Source: Clostridium sp. (GTDB lineage Bacteria; Bacillota_I; Bacilli_A; Acholeplasmatales; Anaeroplasmataceae). From it: DNA of 64,000 nucleotides. Shown piece by piece: positions 21,389 to 34,261 of this stretch (within the stretch, counting starts at the first letter, position 1; every line of letters starts with the position of its first letter). A program made the position numbers and the translations under genes. The notes under the pieces are model-generated. The model saw nothing but the letters and a program-made list of their open reading frames with translations. It did no database searches and was not told the origin of the DNA. Where the stretch lies: positions 248,001-312,000 of the forward strand of contig CP091735.1 in the NCBI GenBank assembly GCA_022010015.1, read 5' to 3'.

Positions 21389-22882
21389 CTATTCAATCAC
21401 AATCTTATAAATATCAGTAAATTTACCAATCAAATAATCAGGGTGCATATTAGTAAGCTCTTCGCTTTTTGATGAATATAAAACACCACAGGTTTTAATA
21501 TTAGCATTTTTTCCAGCTAATATATCATTAGGATGATCTCCCACATACATTGCCTTATTAACATTGTTAAAATGCTATAATGCCTTATTAATCCCCTCGG
21601 GATTTGGTTTTGCTTGCTTAACATCCTCTTGTCCTAGTACTACACTAATATATTTATCAAGACCTAAAAATTTTAAACCATGCATTACAACATCCTGCTT
21701 CTTTGCGCTAACAACAGCTAAATTATAGCCATTTTTATATAAATGAGCTAAAACATCCTTTACACCCGGAAATGCTCTTACCAATTCATCATGATGAATA
21801 GCATTATATTCCCTATAGGCTTTAATTAATTCATCCTTAGAAACGTCTTTAGTTTCAAATTGAGAAAATGTCACATCAAGTGGTGGACCAAAAAGCTTTC
21901 CATTTGTTCATCGGATATAATTAAATCTGGAAAAATATTTATTAAATACATAATCAAAGCTTTTTAATAATAAGCTCTCTAGAATCAATAAGTGTTCCAT
22001 CTAAATCGAAAACAATGGTATTAATATGATTAGCCTTAATATTAGCAATAGTATCTAAATAGCCATTTTTAGGACCAACAAATCTCTTTACAATTAAGAA
22101 CACTATACCACAAATGATAAACAAAACAGAAATAGCAATACTTACAGGAATAGGACCAAACTTTAATATTTCATTAGCTCCGCTCATTGATCTAAGAGTT
22201 TCTGTAAATATTCTAACAAAAACCATACCAAATTAAATAAAAAGCCCATTAAATCACCATTTAATAGTTTTTTTAGATTTTCTTCTAATAATTAAAATAA
22301 TTATTAGACCAACTAAATTTAATAAGCTTTCATATAAAAAAATGTTGGATGATAATATACGCCATTAATTTTTCATATTATCCATAATAAAATCTGGTAA
22401 AAGTCTATATAATAAATCAACATTTTTAACAGCTGGGCCATATAATTCGCCATTAAAGAAATTGCCCCATCTTCCACAAATTTGACCAATTAAAAAGCCT
22501 GGTGCAACAATATCTAATGTGGAATAAAGACTAACATTTCTTTTTTTAGCATAAAAAAATAAATTGTTATTAAGGATGCAATTACACCACCCTGAATAGC
22601 CAGTCCAGCTAAGCCATTAGAGGTAATTCCTAAAACATCTAGAAGTGAATCAAACTCATCTAAATTAAATAAAACATACCAAAGTCTAGCTCCCATAATA
22701 GCGAGTGGTAAAACAATACAAATTCCTGTATAAACATAGTCACTAAATATGCCAAGCTTCTTTCCTTCCTTGACTCCCATAATTACCGCAATTATAACAC
22801 CAATTAAAATACAAATTGCATACCATCTAACCTCAAGACCAAACAATTTAAAGGCAACAGGGTTTAAGCTATTCATTAGCAT
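21389..22882 (-). CDS. lgt: Fused prolipoprotein diacylglyceryl transferase - HAD phosphatase (PpaX-like)
   Basis: Lgt attaches diacylglycerol to the lipobox Cys of prolipoproteins at the membrane. Lgt half: NPVAFKLFGLEVRWYAICIL, IMGARLWYVLFN, the signature GRWGNFFNGELYG (about 22440-22480) and final helices (TETLRSMSGANEILKFGPIP, ISVLFIICGIVFLIVKRFVG). Within one unbroken frame (21954-22226) it runs on through NGYLDTIANIKANHINT into VFDLDGTLIDSRELIIKKL, the HAD motif I. The HAD half continues with FPGVKDVLAHLYKNGYNLAV-VSAKK (motif II) and DHPDDILAG (motif IV), ending near 21389. No ATG or ribosome site separates the halves. In many Firmicutes lgt and ppaX are neighbours after hprK. Slips near 21575-21580, 21880-21960, 22230-22350 and 22550. 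Confidence 0.85.
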
Positions 22883-23825
22883 CAGCTCCACCTCCTGTAG
22901 CAGCCTTATCAACAGAATCAGTAAATTCCTTAGCAGCAAAATGACCCATATATTTTAATTTTTCATTCATTGCCGCACTTTCAACAAGTAAAGCAACGTT
23001 TCTTCCTGGTAATACTGGTAAGACAATATGGGAAATCTCAGTATCAAAAATATTTAATCTTTTTTTGTTTCAAGACCTAAACGATCATAATATTTATCCT
23101 CTTGCCATTTTTTTCAAGCTAAACAACTAAACGTACATTTTTTTCTTTCACGATAAGCACCAGCACCAAACATATATACAATATCAACAATACCAATACC
23201 TCTTATCTCCAAATATCTTTTTTTAAAATATCAGGAGCTGTACCAATTAAATTTCCTGGTTCCTTTTCATATATTTCTACAAGGTCATCAGAAATTAACT
23301 GATGTCCCCTTTTTACAAGCTCCAAGGCAGTTTCTGATTTACCAATACCACTTTTTCCTATTATTAGGGTTCCCATACCATTTATATCAAGCAATGTTCC
23401 ATGAACACTTGTTCTAGGAGCAAGCTTTGCTTGTAAATAATCAAATATTTTTTTGAAGATGTAGGTGTTGTTCTTAAATCACTTTTCAAAACCACAATAT
23501 TAAATTCTTCAGCATATGTTAAAAAAAATATTCAGGAATTTTTAACATTTCTTGAAAAAGATTATTGCAGGGGGATGCTCTAAAAAAATCTTTTTTTACA
23601 CGAAACAAAGCAACCTCACTTGTTAATGTTGATAAGAATGTTGCTTCCTTTGAACCAATTAAAACAACTCTTTTTGATTCAAAATAATCAAAAAAATCCC
23701 GCAAATTCCATACCTGGTCTACAAATCATTTCTGTTTCAACATAAGCTCCAGCACCTTTAGCACCTGCTAAAATATGAAGACCATTGTCTTTAATCATTT
23801 GCTCCACTTTAATTTTATCAGCCAT
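22869..23825 (-). CDS. hprK: HPr kinase/phosphorylase
   Basis: Phosphorylates Ser46 of HPr and removes it again, setting CcpA-dependent catabolite control. P-loop GTLIIGKSGIGKSETALELV (about 23335-23380), QLISDDLVEIYEKEPGNLIG, the HPrK signature RYLEIRGIGIVDIVYMFGA and a C-terminal NEKLKYMGHFAAKEF tail. N-terminal domain intact (MADKIKVEQMIKDNGLHILA, YFESKRVVLIGSKEATFL). About 315 residues. Start ATG 23823-23825 after GAGGTGA. Its last codons overlap the lgt start by 14 bases. ccpA lies 27 kb away in the same window. Slips near 23695, 23585, 23450, 23218, 23112 and 23060. Confidence 0.95.
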
Positions 23826-23840
23826 TTTTTTCACCTCAAA

Positions 23841-24395
23841 TTAATAAATAAATCTTCTTCTAATCATAACATAATTAAATATTAAATACAACGCCTCAAA
23901 GGCAAAAATAGAATCCACATAAAATAAATGGTGAATTAAACTCCATAAAATATAAATAAGGAGCTAAAAAAAGTAAAAAAACAATAATCATAATTGCTGT
24001 ATAAACTGTATAGAATGTTATAAAACCAACCTTTTTTTCTTAATGTAATTGGCAAGTGGATTATTGCGCATAAATAATTCAAATACAGCAAATATTGCAA
24101 AGCCAATAAATGGGAAAAAAATTTATTTATAAATGTTATTGATGATGAAAAAAAGCCAAAGCATGCTGAGCAAATAACCATATATAAAACAAAGGCAATA
24201 AGATATTTTTTTAAAAAAATCTAATAATTCTTTTCCTTTTTTAGATAAGTTTTTTTAGGATTTAGCTTTTTAATACTATCCTTTACATTATCAACTTCCT
24301 CTTTAGTTGCTAGACCATCCTTTAAAAAGATCATCAAGACTATCCTCTAATTCCTTTAAATCCTTATCCTCTTGCTCTTTTTTATTTTTTGCCAT
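23841..24395 (-). CDS. Unknown multi-pass membrane protein with charged N-terminus
   Basis: Starts at ATG 24393-24395 overlapping the uvrA stop (TAATG). The first 60 residues are charged and helical (KNKKEQEDKDLKELEDSLDD, KEEVDNVKDSIKKLNPKK), probably a coiled coil in the cytosol. Then helices IAFVLYMVICSACFGFF, FPFIGFAIFAVFELFM, VGFITFYTVYTAIMIIVFLL and a last one ending NYVMIRRRFIY. About 180 residues and four or five membrane segments. No family recognised. Its position between uvrA and hprK with 15-base gaps suggests one operon. Slips near 24215, 24250, 24120 and 24040. Confidence 0.7.
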
Positions 24396-27227
24396 TATTT
24401 CATCACATCCTTTAAGAATTTTGCTGTATAGGTATCACTATTCTTTATCATTTCTTCAGGTGTTCCACTAAATATAATATTGCCACCACGTTCACCGCCA
24501 TCTGGTCCTAAATCAATAATATAATCTGCACATTTAACAACATCTAAATTATGTTCAATTATAATAACAGTTGCACCACAATCAGCAATTTTATAAATAA
24601 CATTCATAAGCTTTTTAATGTCATCAACATGAAGTCCTGTTGTTGGTTCATCAAGTATATAAAGAGTTTTAGCCGATATTTTGGAATTAAGCTCGTAAGC
24701 AAGCTTTACTCTTTGAGCCTCACCACCACTTAAGGTTGTTGATGATTGTCCAAGTTTCATATAGCCAAGACCAACATCAACAAGAGTTTGAAGCTTTGAC
24801 TTAATTTTAGGGAATGCATCAAAGAATTCCAAAGCATCCTCAATTTGCATATCCAAAACATCAGCAATATTTTTTCCTTTAAATAAAACCTCTAATGTTT
24901 CATGCTGATATCTAGTACCATGACATACCTCACATGGTACATAAACATCTGGTAAAAAGTTCATTCTAATTCTCTTAAGACCATCACCACCACAGGCTTC
25001 ACAACGTCCACCTTTAACATTGAAGCTAAATCTACTCTTGTCATAGCCTCTAACCTTAGCCTCATTAGTAGTTGCAAAAACATCTCTAATATCATCAAAA
25101 ACTCCGGTATAGGTTGCTGGATTAGATCTTGGCGTACGACCTATAGGTGTTTGCGAAATGGCAATAACTCGATCAAAAATTCTCAATGCCCTTAATCTCT
25201 TTACATTTACCTGGCTTTTTCTTTCTTGTTTTTTTATAAAGCTTTTAAAAGACAATTTTTATATAAAACCTGATTAATTAATGAAGATTTGCCACTACCA
25301 CTTACACCAGTTACACAAACAATCATACCAAGAGGAATTTTAACATTAACATTCTTTAAATTATTCTCGCAGGCACCCTTAATTTCAATAAATTTTCCAT
25401 TACCTTTTCTTCTCATCTTAGGAATTTCAATTTTTTTCTTTCCTATTAAATAAGCACCAGTTAAACTATTAGGATTTGCCATTACCTCGCTTGGAGTACC
25501 ACAGGCAACAATTTCACCACCATGGCTTCCAGCACCTGGTCCTACATCAACCAAATAATCACTTGCAAGCATAGTATCAGAATCATGCTCAACAACAATC
25601 AAGGTATTTCCTAAATCACGCATTTTCTTTAAGGTATTAATTAAACGCTCATTATCTTTTTGATGAAGACCAATAGAAGGCTCGTCAAGAACATATAAAA
25701 CGCCAGTAAGCTGTGAACCTATTTGAGTAGCAAGTCTTATACGCTGAGCCTCACCACCACTTAAGGTATCAGCACTTCTTGACAATGATAAATATTCCAA
25801 GCCTACATCAATTAAAAAAAGCCTAATCGATCTTTAATTTCTTTAATTATTAGCTTAGAAATAACCTTTTGTTCCTCACTTAATTCAATATTGTCAAAAA
25901 AATTTATATAAATCCTCAATTGACATAAGACATAAATCATTAATGTTTTTTTACCATTAATAAGAATTGATAAAACACTTTTTATTTAATCTAGCACCAT
26001 GACAGCTATTACATTCACCAGATACCATATAGCCCTCTATCCATTCTCTAATCCAATCACTATTAGTCTCTAAATATCTTCTTGAAAAGTTAGAAATTAC
26101 TCCTTCGAAGGCCTCAACCTTATCATGATTTCTTCCACTTGATGAATTCATCTTATAATGAATTAAATCAGGAGAACCATACATAATAATTTTTTTGCTG
26201 TTCTTTACTTAGCTCTTTAAATGGCTTATCCATATCAATATTATAAAATTTACATGTTTGCTCAAGCATCAAATTATTCAAATTATCCTTTTCCTGATTA
26301 CGATAAGGAACAATAGTACCATTATTTAAGGATTTATCGTAGTCCATCACTAAATCCTCACTAACATTTAGCTTATAGCCTAAACCATTACATTCAGGAC
26401 AAGCACCAAGTGGTGAATTAAAGCTAAATAATCTTGGTTCTATTTCTGGCATAGAAAAGCCACAATATTTACAAGCATAATGTTCAGAAAAGAAAAGCTC
26501 ATTATCATTTGTCATAACCTTAACAAATCCACCACTAAATTTAGCAGCAAGCTCCAAAGCCTCACTTATTCTAAGACGATTTTTCCTTCTTTAAAACAAG
26601 TCTATCAACTACAATATCAATATCATGCTTCTTATTTTTTTATCAAGGGTAATTGGTGAATCAATTTCTATTATTTCTCCATCAACTCTTGCTCTAATAA
26701 AGCCTGCTTTTTAAATATTTAGCAAAAAAACATCCTTATGCTCACCCTTGGCACGATTAACAACAGGAGATAGAATATATAATCTACTACTCTCAGGTAA
26801 TTCATAGATTTTATTAATCATTTGTTCAATGCTATAGGCAGTAATTGGCTCATGATGTGTAGGACAATAGGGCACACCAATTTTAGCAAATAATAATCTC
26901 AAATAATCATAAATTTCTGTCACTGTTCCTACAGTTGAACGAGGATTATGAGATGTTGATTTTTGATCAATTGAAATTGCTGGTGATAACCCCTCAATAC
27001 TATCTACATCAGGCTTTTCACTAGATCCAATAAACATTCTGGCATAGCTAGATAATGATTCAACAAACCTTCTTTCACCCTCTTGAAAGATTGTATCAAA
27101 GGCTAATGATGTTTTACCACTACCACTTACACCTGTCATAACTATTAATTTATTTTTTTAGGCAATTCTAAAGAAACATTTTTTTCAGATTGTTTTCTCT
27201 AGCTCCTTTAACAATAATTTTATCCAT
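24395..27227 (-). CDS. uvrA: Excinuclease ABC subunit A
   Basis: Damage-recognition ATPase of nucleotide excision repair. Both ABC halves are present: first P-loop MTGVSGSGKTSLAFDTIF (about 27090-27139) with the first zinc module (CKYCGFSMPEIEPRL, CPECNGLG); signature LSGGEAQRIRLATQIG and YVLDEPSIGLHQKD; second P-loop VTGVSGSGKSSLINQVLY (about 25270-25330), second zinc module CEACGGDGLKRIRMNF...CEVCHGTRY, signature LSGGEAQRVKLAYELN and ILDEPTTGLHVDDIK. About 940 residues, full size. Start ATG 27225-27227 after AAGGAG. Slips near 27165, 26715, 26640, 26585, 26190, 25955, 25900-25815 and 25240. Confidence 0.98.
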
Positions 27228-27238
27228 TTTTTTACTCC

Positions 27239-29222
27239 TTAATTTTTCTCCATAAACTCGCTTTCATTCATAGTTAAAATTTTCAATTCAAGAGCCTTGT
27301 TATATTTACTACCAGGAGCATCGCCAACAATAACAACATCAGTTTTCTTGCTGACACTATCAACCATTTTAGCTCCATATGACTCTAATAATTTTTTTAC
27401 CTCATCACGAGCCATAGATAAAGCACCGGTTAAAACAACTCTTTTTGCCTGTAAACCATGATTTTTTTAATTTCCTTCTTAGCATAATTCATATTAAGTC
27501 CAAGAAGCCTTAAGCGATTAATTAAAGAAATATTTTTTTCATTACTAAACCAAGCTGTTACCTCACTAGCTATAGCCATTCCTACATCATCGATATTTTG
27601 AATATCCTCTAGTTTAGCATTCATAATCTCATCCATTGATGGATATTTCTCACATAAAATTTTAGCAACCTTACTACCGACATGCTTAATACCAAGACCA
27701 AATAACAATCTCTCTAAACCATTTTGTTTACTAAGCTCAATAGCATTCAACAAATAATCCACGCTTTTTTTACCAAATCCATCTAAAGCCATTAATTCAT
27801 CAGCATGATTATAGAGAGTGAAGATATCACTAATATCCTTAATGAAGCCATCTTCATATAAAATTCTTGTAACCTTGTCGCCTAACGAATCAATATTATA
27901 AGCAGGCTTTGAAGCAAAATGAATTAAGCCATTAATTATCTTTTCCTTACAATCAGGATTTGGACAAAAATAATCAGCCTCATCAATATTTCTTACAAGC
28001 CTACTACCACAGCAAGGACAGGTATCAATCATTTTAAAAGGAATAACACTACTATCTCTTTCTTCTAAGACTGGTCTTACAACCTCAGGAATAACATCTC
28101 CAGCCTTACGAATAATTACAGTATCATTTACATGAATATCCTTGTTGATAATATAATCTTCATTATGAAGCGTAGCCTTAGAAATTAAAGAGCCAGCAAC
28201 CTCAACAGGCTTAAAATTAGCAACAGGAGTAATTACCCCACTTCTTCCAACCTGATAGGTTATATCTAAAAGCTTAGTCTTAACCTCCTCAGGTGGAAAT
28301 TTATAAGCAATTGCCCATCTAGGATATTTTACTGTACTACCAAGAATATCATGATATTCTAATTCATTAACCTTTATAACAATACCATCAATATCATAAG
28401 GAAGATCTGCTCTTTCCTCTCCCATTTTCTTTATGTATTCAATTACTTCATCAATATTTTTTGCATGAGCATATTTAGAATTAGTTTTTTTAAACCAAGG
28501 CTTTTTCATTTTTTTAGTAATGCCTCTTCTTGGGTTTTAACATTATTATCATTTAGTAAATAATAAAGAAAAAAACATCTAAGTTTCTTTTGGCAGCAAT
28601 ACTACTATCAAGCTGTCTAATAGATCCAGCCGCAGCATTTCTACAATTTGCAAAAAGCTCTTCTTCATTTTCCTCACGCTCTAAATTAAGCTCAATGAAG
28701 CTAGCCTTAGGCATATATATTTCACCACGAGCCTCAACATCAACAGGTAAATTAAGGCGTAATGGCACGCTTTTTATAGTCTTAACATTATGAGTTATTT
28801 CCTCACCAACAATACCATTACCTCTTGTTGAAGCCATTTGATACATACCACTTTTATAATCAATCGCTACAGATAGGCCATCAATTTTTAATTCACATAA
28901 ATAAGTAGCATTTGGTGTTACCTTCTTAACTCTTTCATCAAAGGCTCTAAGCTCATCATAGCTAAAAGCATCAGCAAGGCTTTGCATTGGTATTTCATGC
29001 GTAACCTTATTAAATTTCTTTAAAACCTCACCACCAATCTTTTTGTGTTGGCGAATCTAAAAGTTTATATTCCGGATATTTTTTTCCTCCAAGGAAATTA
29101 ATTCATTCATAAGTTTATCATATTCATAATCCTCCATCATAGGATTATCATGAACATAATACATTTCCCCAGCCTTATTTAAAATTTTTACATAATTCAA
29201 TGATTCTTTCCTTAGCATCCAT
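27239..29222 (-). CDS. ligA: NAD-dependent DNA ligase
   Basis: Seals nicks with NAD as cofactor. Adenylation domain with catalytic Lys in CELKIDGLSVAIDY, STRGNGIVGEEITHNVKTIK and LPYDIDGIVIKVNEL; OB fold TYQVGRSGVITPVANFKPVE; four-Cys zinc site CPCCGSRLV...CPNPDC; helix-hairpin-helix repeats (ALDGFGKKSVDYLLNAIE, LGIKHVGSKVAKILC, NIDDVGMAIASEVTAWF); and a BRCT domain (VVLTGALSMARDEVKKLLES, VIVGDAPGSKYNKALEL). About 660 residues, complete. Start ATG 29220-29222 after GGAGTG; 12 bases before uvrA, so co-transcribed. Slips near 29070, 28555, 28510 and 27460. Confidence 0.98.
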
Positions 29223-29309
29223 TTTATCACTCCAATTAGAAAAAAATATACATAGTATATTTTTACCATAAATTTAGCCATTAAAAAAAGACAATCACAT
29301 AAATTATGA

Positions 29310-29345
29310 TTAGAAAAAAATCGGTATTATTCATACCGACATCAT
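29310..29345 (-). terminator. Terminator of the ABC operon
   Basis: Minus strand GTCGGTAT-GAAT-AATACCGAT followed by T6; ends the 37.2-29.3 kb operon. Confidence 0.85.
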
Positions 29346-29352
29346 TTTTTTA

Positions 29353-31335
29353 CTACCAGCTATAATCCATTTTTAAAAAAATAGAAAGATAGGATACAAT
29401 TATTATAACAAAAGATACAACTAATAAATACCAAATATTACTCACATCAACACAACTAATCGTAACGTCATTATAGATAAACCTATTATTCAAATATTTA
29501 TTATAAAACACTGTAAATAAATATACACATATAGTATGCATAACCACACTAGAAATAGTAACAAGAAGTCCTAGCTTCAAACTTATTACCACCTTAGAAA
29601 AATTATATGATCTCATAATTGCTATATTCATTTTGTTATTTTTATATAAACTAATAATACCTATAATTAATGTGCCATAGCATAGTACCACCGCAACAAT
29701 AATTATAAATATATAGGTTTTTAAAATTATGCGTAGAATTTAAATATAAATAGGAATAATCACGTTGATTTTTTTAGATTTATAAATAAATCATATTCAT
29801 TTAAGAATTTTTTTATATCATTGCAATTAATATCATTTACATAAACACCAAGCTCAATGTCATTAGCAACATAAAAAAATATCTGTTTCTAAAAATTTTT
29901 GTAAAAAAAGCTCCTCACTCATATAGCCAACACAATCATCCGAGTATTTTATATTTAATTTACTTATATCATACCTTAAATCATTGCTTTGTAAGCATAA
30001 TACATTGCTATCCTTAAGTGAAGTAGGTAAAACTAAATCAGTATCAATATCAGTTGGTATAATATCTAAATTTCTTGCGAATCCATTATCATCTAGATAT
30101 GTAAATATTCCCTTTTTCATTTCTAACACAAAAATTTATCAAAAGAAAATTGATGCTCATATATTTTTAAACAAAGCTTTATAATATGTTATTTTTATTA
30201 ATAATTACATAATTATTATCCCATTCATAAATATTTTTTTATTTTTAAAAATTAAGTTCTAAAATTTCATTATATTTTTTTCATATGTCTCACTTGAATT
30301 TATATTTAAGTATATTTCATCGTCGTTTAAATCATCATCTATAAGCACAGACTGATAAAGCATTGTGCTCGCTTTAACAATATCCCTTAAAAATGGATAT
30401 TTTTCCTTTTGAATATATAAATTATTATCATCATTTTGATATGATATATCATAAACCTTAGTTTGATCTTTTAATGAATAGTAGCTGGACTTCACAAAGC
30501 CATAGCCCCTATTCATTCCTTCGTTAAGCATCGTTTCATATACATTATCCTTACTATAGCTTTTTTTATATGTAATTGCAAATCCTAATAAAAAAATGCA
30601 AATAGTTGTAAATAATAAAAAAATAATAGATATTTTTTTACATTTAATAATTCCTATAAGCTTTAAAGCTATATTTTTTTCTTTTTTTAAGTATTAATTC
30701 ATCTTCATTAGTGAAACAAAGCTCCTTACTTATTTTTTTATAACATAATCTGCATAACTTAGGCACTTATTAGTATTACTAGCATATATAATTATTTTTT
30801 TCATTTGCTAGAGCTTTTTAAATATTCAAAGATTTTTTTCTTCAGTATTCTAATCTAAATTTGCGGTAGCCTCATCCATAAGATTAACATTCTTACTAGT
30901 TAATATATTTAATAAAAAGATAAATTCTTGTTTCTTTCACCTTTACTTAGCCTACTAATTCTTTCATCTAAAATATTTTTTTAATATTAAAGATTTCTAA
31001 CTCGTTAGTATATTTATCTATATCAAGTGATAAAATTTTAAAATAGCCTCTTATTGTTAAGCCTTCAATTAATTCTTCTGAGGCTTTAATATATGTAAAA
31101 TAATAGTTAGCATCCTCACCCTTACCATCCTTATATATTAATTTGTCGTTAATATATAAAGCCCCCGTAATGTTTTTTTCTTTGATTCATTAATATTTCA
31201 ATTAAGGTCGTCTTACCACAGCCATTTTCACCACATATTGCATATAAGCCTGGCTTAGATATTTTTCAAATTAATATTATTAAATATTATCTTTCCCTTT
31301 ATACTATAACATACATTCTCTAAGCTAAGGCCCAT
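29353..31335 (-). CDS. Fused ABC ATPase-permease (MacB-like topology), third paralogue
   Basis: N-terminal ATPase: MGLSLENVCYSIKGKIIFNN, damaged P-loop region near 31200-31260, ALYINDKLIYKDGKGEDANY, and a Walker B near 30870 (LMDEATANLD). After about 210 residues comes a permease: first helix IIFLLFTTICIFLLGFAI near 30590-30640, a long extracellular part (NRGYGFVKSSYYSLKDQTKV, FLRDIVKASTMLYQSVLIDD, DISKLNIKYSDDCVGYMSEE), then three helices (VVLCYGTLIIGIISLY, LGLLVTISSVVMHTICVYL, IWYLLVVSFVIIIVSYLSIF). One helix, large outer domain, three helices is the MacB/FtsX-type plan. Distantly like the two upstream paralogues; substrate unknown. Begins 2 bases after the stop of the preceding gene. Confidence 0.75.
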
Positions 31336-31336
31336 C

Positions 31337-33461
31337 TTATTCACCACCTTTTTTTATAACGAAATAATCTGCAATTTCTTTTAAAAAAACAAGAAATAAA
31401 ATACTAATTGCAATGGATAAATATAATACTAAAGAATAATTTTTCCATAGCTAAATAATTAACAGCAAAATAGTTATTAAAAAAATAATTTACCACCAGT
31501 ATATGATAATGCATATACTAATATAGCTAAAGTCATATTAAGCAATGTATGACTAAAAAATAAATCATTTGCCTTATAATTATAAATTAATAATATCTTA
31601 TTTTTCTTTAGATTTAGAATTAATCAAAATCAACAATAAGAAAAATAATTACTCCACTTAAACCAATTTTTTTCCAAATATGAATTTGCTTCAAAAAAAC
31701 TAATAATGTCATTTCTTTCTTATATTCCAAATTAGAATTAGCTAAAATTTTAAATATTTCTTCCTCACCATTAGCTATTCTTTTTCTTATTTTTCCCTAA
31801 CTAAACCTTTAATATCACTATCAGCACTTAATTGGTAAGCTATTTTTCTTATATTTATTTAATAAGGTATCACCATATGTTAAATGCTCATCATAAAAAG
31901 TACTTTTTTTAAATAATTCATTTTTTTAAATAATAATAAGGAGCAAAATAGCCTGTTTCTGTAGAAACGCAAACTGCACCAACATAATCACTAGTTAAAT
32001 TAGGAATAATAACTTCTTTTTTTGGTTCAGCTAACGAAAATGAAAAAAATCCTTTTTTTCATTTGAAACCTCATCCTTTTTATGCACTAAAATATCATAT
32101 TTATTAAAATCATGCGAGCTTTCATATATATTTTCTTGATAATATATATCCTCGCTTGCAATACATGCTGAAAAAGCCATCCTTATTTTTCAATAATAAC
32201 TCTTTGAAATTCGTAAGTCATTCTAAAGGTATTATAATTCATATAAACAATATTGAAATAACCTACATATTCATCTAGATCAACATCAGGATTTTTTTCA
32301 CTTGTAAATTTTTAATACTCTTTCTTCCTTTAAAATATCTGAATTATTATTAAACTTAATTGCTTTTTAATAAACCACCATTTTTGATAATCATTAAATT
32401 TATAATTTCTATTCTTACCAATATATATAAATCCATCCTTAAGACGCACTTTTTTACCATTCATATTTAATTCATCACAAACAAATGTTGTGCCTAGGAT
32501 TTGATCCATATCATAATGGGGAAGATTATAATTATCAAAAATACAATATTTTTATTAGTAATATTATAATCACTAGGATTTATTCTTGTTTCATCTATAA
32601 ATATCGTATCTGTTGGTAAGGCTCTTAAGCACATTGCCTCTAATTCATCTTCATCTATTTTTGTAGTATATAATGATGATATAAAAAAATTGAGCTTAAT
32701 ATTATTAACGCTCCAACTAATAACAAATTTATCATTATTTTTCATCTTAAATATTCTTAAATAATTAATAAAGCCTAGTTTTTTTATTGACCTTTCTTTC
32801 AGCATAAAAATATTCTTCAGTGACATAGTTATTTTCTAGTTTATTGAAATCTATTATTTCACCTTTTTCAATATTTTCTAAAATATGCTCAACAATTATA
32901 ACTAATGATTCTTTTGCAAGATTTTCATATTCTTCCTTTAGCATTAATGAATATTTACGATCAAGATTGGCAAATCCTTCATCTATCATAACTATTCTGG
33001 TTTCTTTTTAATTAAGGGAATTATTAATAAAAAAATCTTTCCTTTTTCTCCCATACTTAAATTCTTATATTTCTTATCCAAATATTTAGTTAAATCATAT
33101 TTATTAATAAGCTCATCTATCTTATTATCATCATATTCCTTACCTAGGATAACCTTCAAATTTTGGCGTAGTGTCAAGCTATTAAAGACTTGATTTTTTA
33201 CGCCAATATAGGTAATATCATTTCTAATAAGCTCAATTTTTTTCATAACTAAAGCCTTTTTATATTTTGATTATTAAAATAAACATTTCCTGTATATTTA
33301 TATTTATTTAAATACATAAGCTTTTAATAATGTTGTTTTTACCACAGCCAGTTGGACCTATTATATAATATAGACCTTTTTTTCTTTAAATGAATAAGAA
33401 AAAAATTATTAAGGATCGTTTTATTCTTAAATTTTAAGCTAACATTCTCAAGTCTATACAT
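31337..33461 (-). CDS. Fused ABC ATPase-permease, paralogue A
   Basis: ATPase: MYRLENVSLKFKNKTILNN, P-loop near 33330-33350 (IGPTGCGKTTLLKLMYLN by comparison with paralogue B), KKYKNLSMGEKGKIFLLIIP (signature SMGEK) and MIDEGFANLDRKYSLMLKEE (Walker B, Glu present). Then NNDKFVISWSVNNIKLNFFI (first helix region), KIDEDELEAMCLRALPTDTI, a long outer domain damaged between 31800 and 32500, and three C-terminal helices (31345-31700). About 690-700 residues. ATG 33459-33461 after GGGGGAGC. The ATPase part is nearly identical to paralogue B while the outer domain is not. Likely exports or senses the cognate exported protein or a peptide; inference. Confidence 0.8.
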
Positions 33462-33472
33462 ATCAAAGCTCC
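32537..33472 (-). repeat. Long direct repeat, copy A
   Basis: About 930 bases covering the ATPase domain and first membrane helix region; nearly identical to 35513-36442 on the same strand. Differences are mostly lengths of A/T runs; a few true substitutions are seen (for example AAAGACTTG against AAAGGCTTG). Confidence 0.9.
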
Positions 33473-33480
33473 CCCTTCAG

Positions 33481-34259
33481 CTATTCATTCAATATACCAT
33501 TAATACATCCTTTAACACTAGCATTATCTACATAGATTATATTATTTTTGAACAGTTTCTTCTTTTGTTATTTTGTTTTCGTTTCTAAATGAAATAATAT
33601 GATAATTATTGTATCTTTTTACTTTTTGGCAATAACTACATCATAATTACCTGAAGCAACCTTTTGAGGATAGCCATTTACCATATTAACATAAAACTCT
33701 TGAATTACATAAACATCAAAAAAATGTTAACATTGAAATAAAATAGTAGCCATCTTCTGTAGCTGTTACATTCTCACTAATCGTTTCTGTAAAAGAAAAA
33801 AAGTATTTGATGTTTGATTTTTTTGATTTCATTAATAATACTTTCACTAAATGTATGAGTATAATTTGTTGCCAAATTAAATCTTTTTTTCCACCAAGAT
33901 AAATACCAAAATCAGTATTATATGTATTATTATAAGCTGAAACAAACACCTCACTTACTGAATATTCTTTACTTTCTTTTTTTTCTAAAGTAATTTTTGC
34001 ACTTTCACCACGAGAAAGCTTTAACCAAAGTGAAGAGCTTTCCACTAAACAAATAGAATATGGCATTATATAATAACAATATCCTAACTCTTCTGGGTTA
34101 GTGAAAATAGTTTTTTCATAGATGGCATTTCCACCAAGCTTTTCAATGTATGGTGTAGGCACATCATCAGCAGGTGGCATTATTGGTTTAGCATAAACCT
34201 TTAAGCCTAATATCGACATTAAAAAAAATAATAATAAAAAAAACAACTTCTTTTTTCAT
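33481..34259 (-). CDS. Exported protein A, partner of ABC paralogue A
   Basis: Signal peptide of about 25 residues ending KVYAKP (ATG 34257-34259 after AAGGAG). The mature N-terminus KPIMPPADDVPTPYIEKLGG is Pro/Asp-rich and shared with exported protein B (KPIIPPVDDTPTPYVSELGG). Further: YCYYIMPYSICLVESSSLWL, KITLEKKESKEYSVSEVFVS, ISENVTATEDGYYFISMLTF and a C-terminal VKGCINGILNE. Beta-rich, two or three Cys, about 250 residues. The region around DGYY..Q.FYVNMVNGYPQK resembles small bacterial beta-sandwich domains, but no family is recognised. Ends 20 bases before its ABC gene. Slips near 33890, 33720 and 33545-33625. Confidence 0.7.
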
Positions 34260-34261
34260 AA

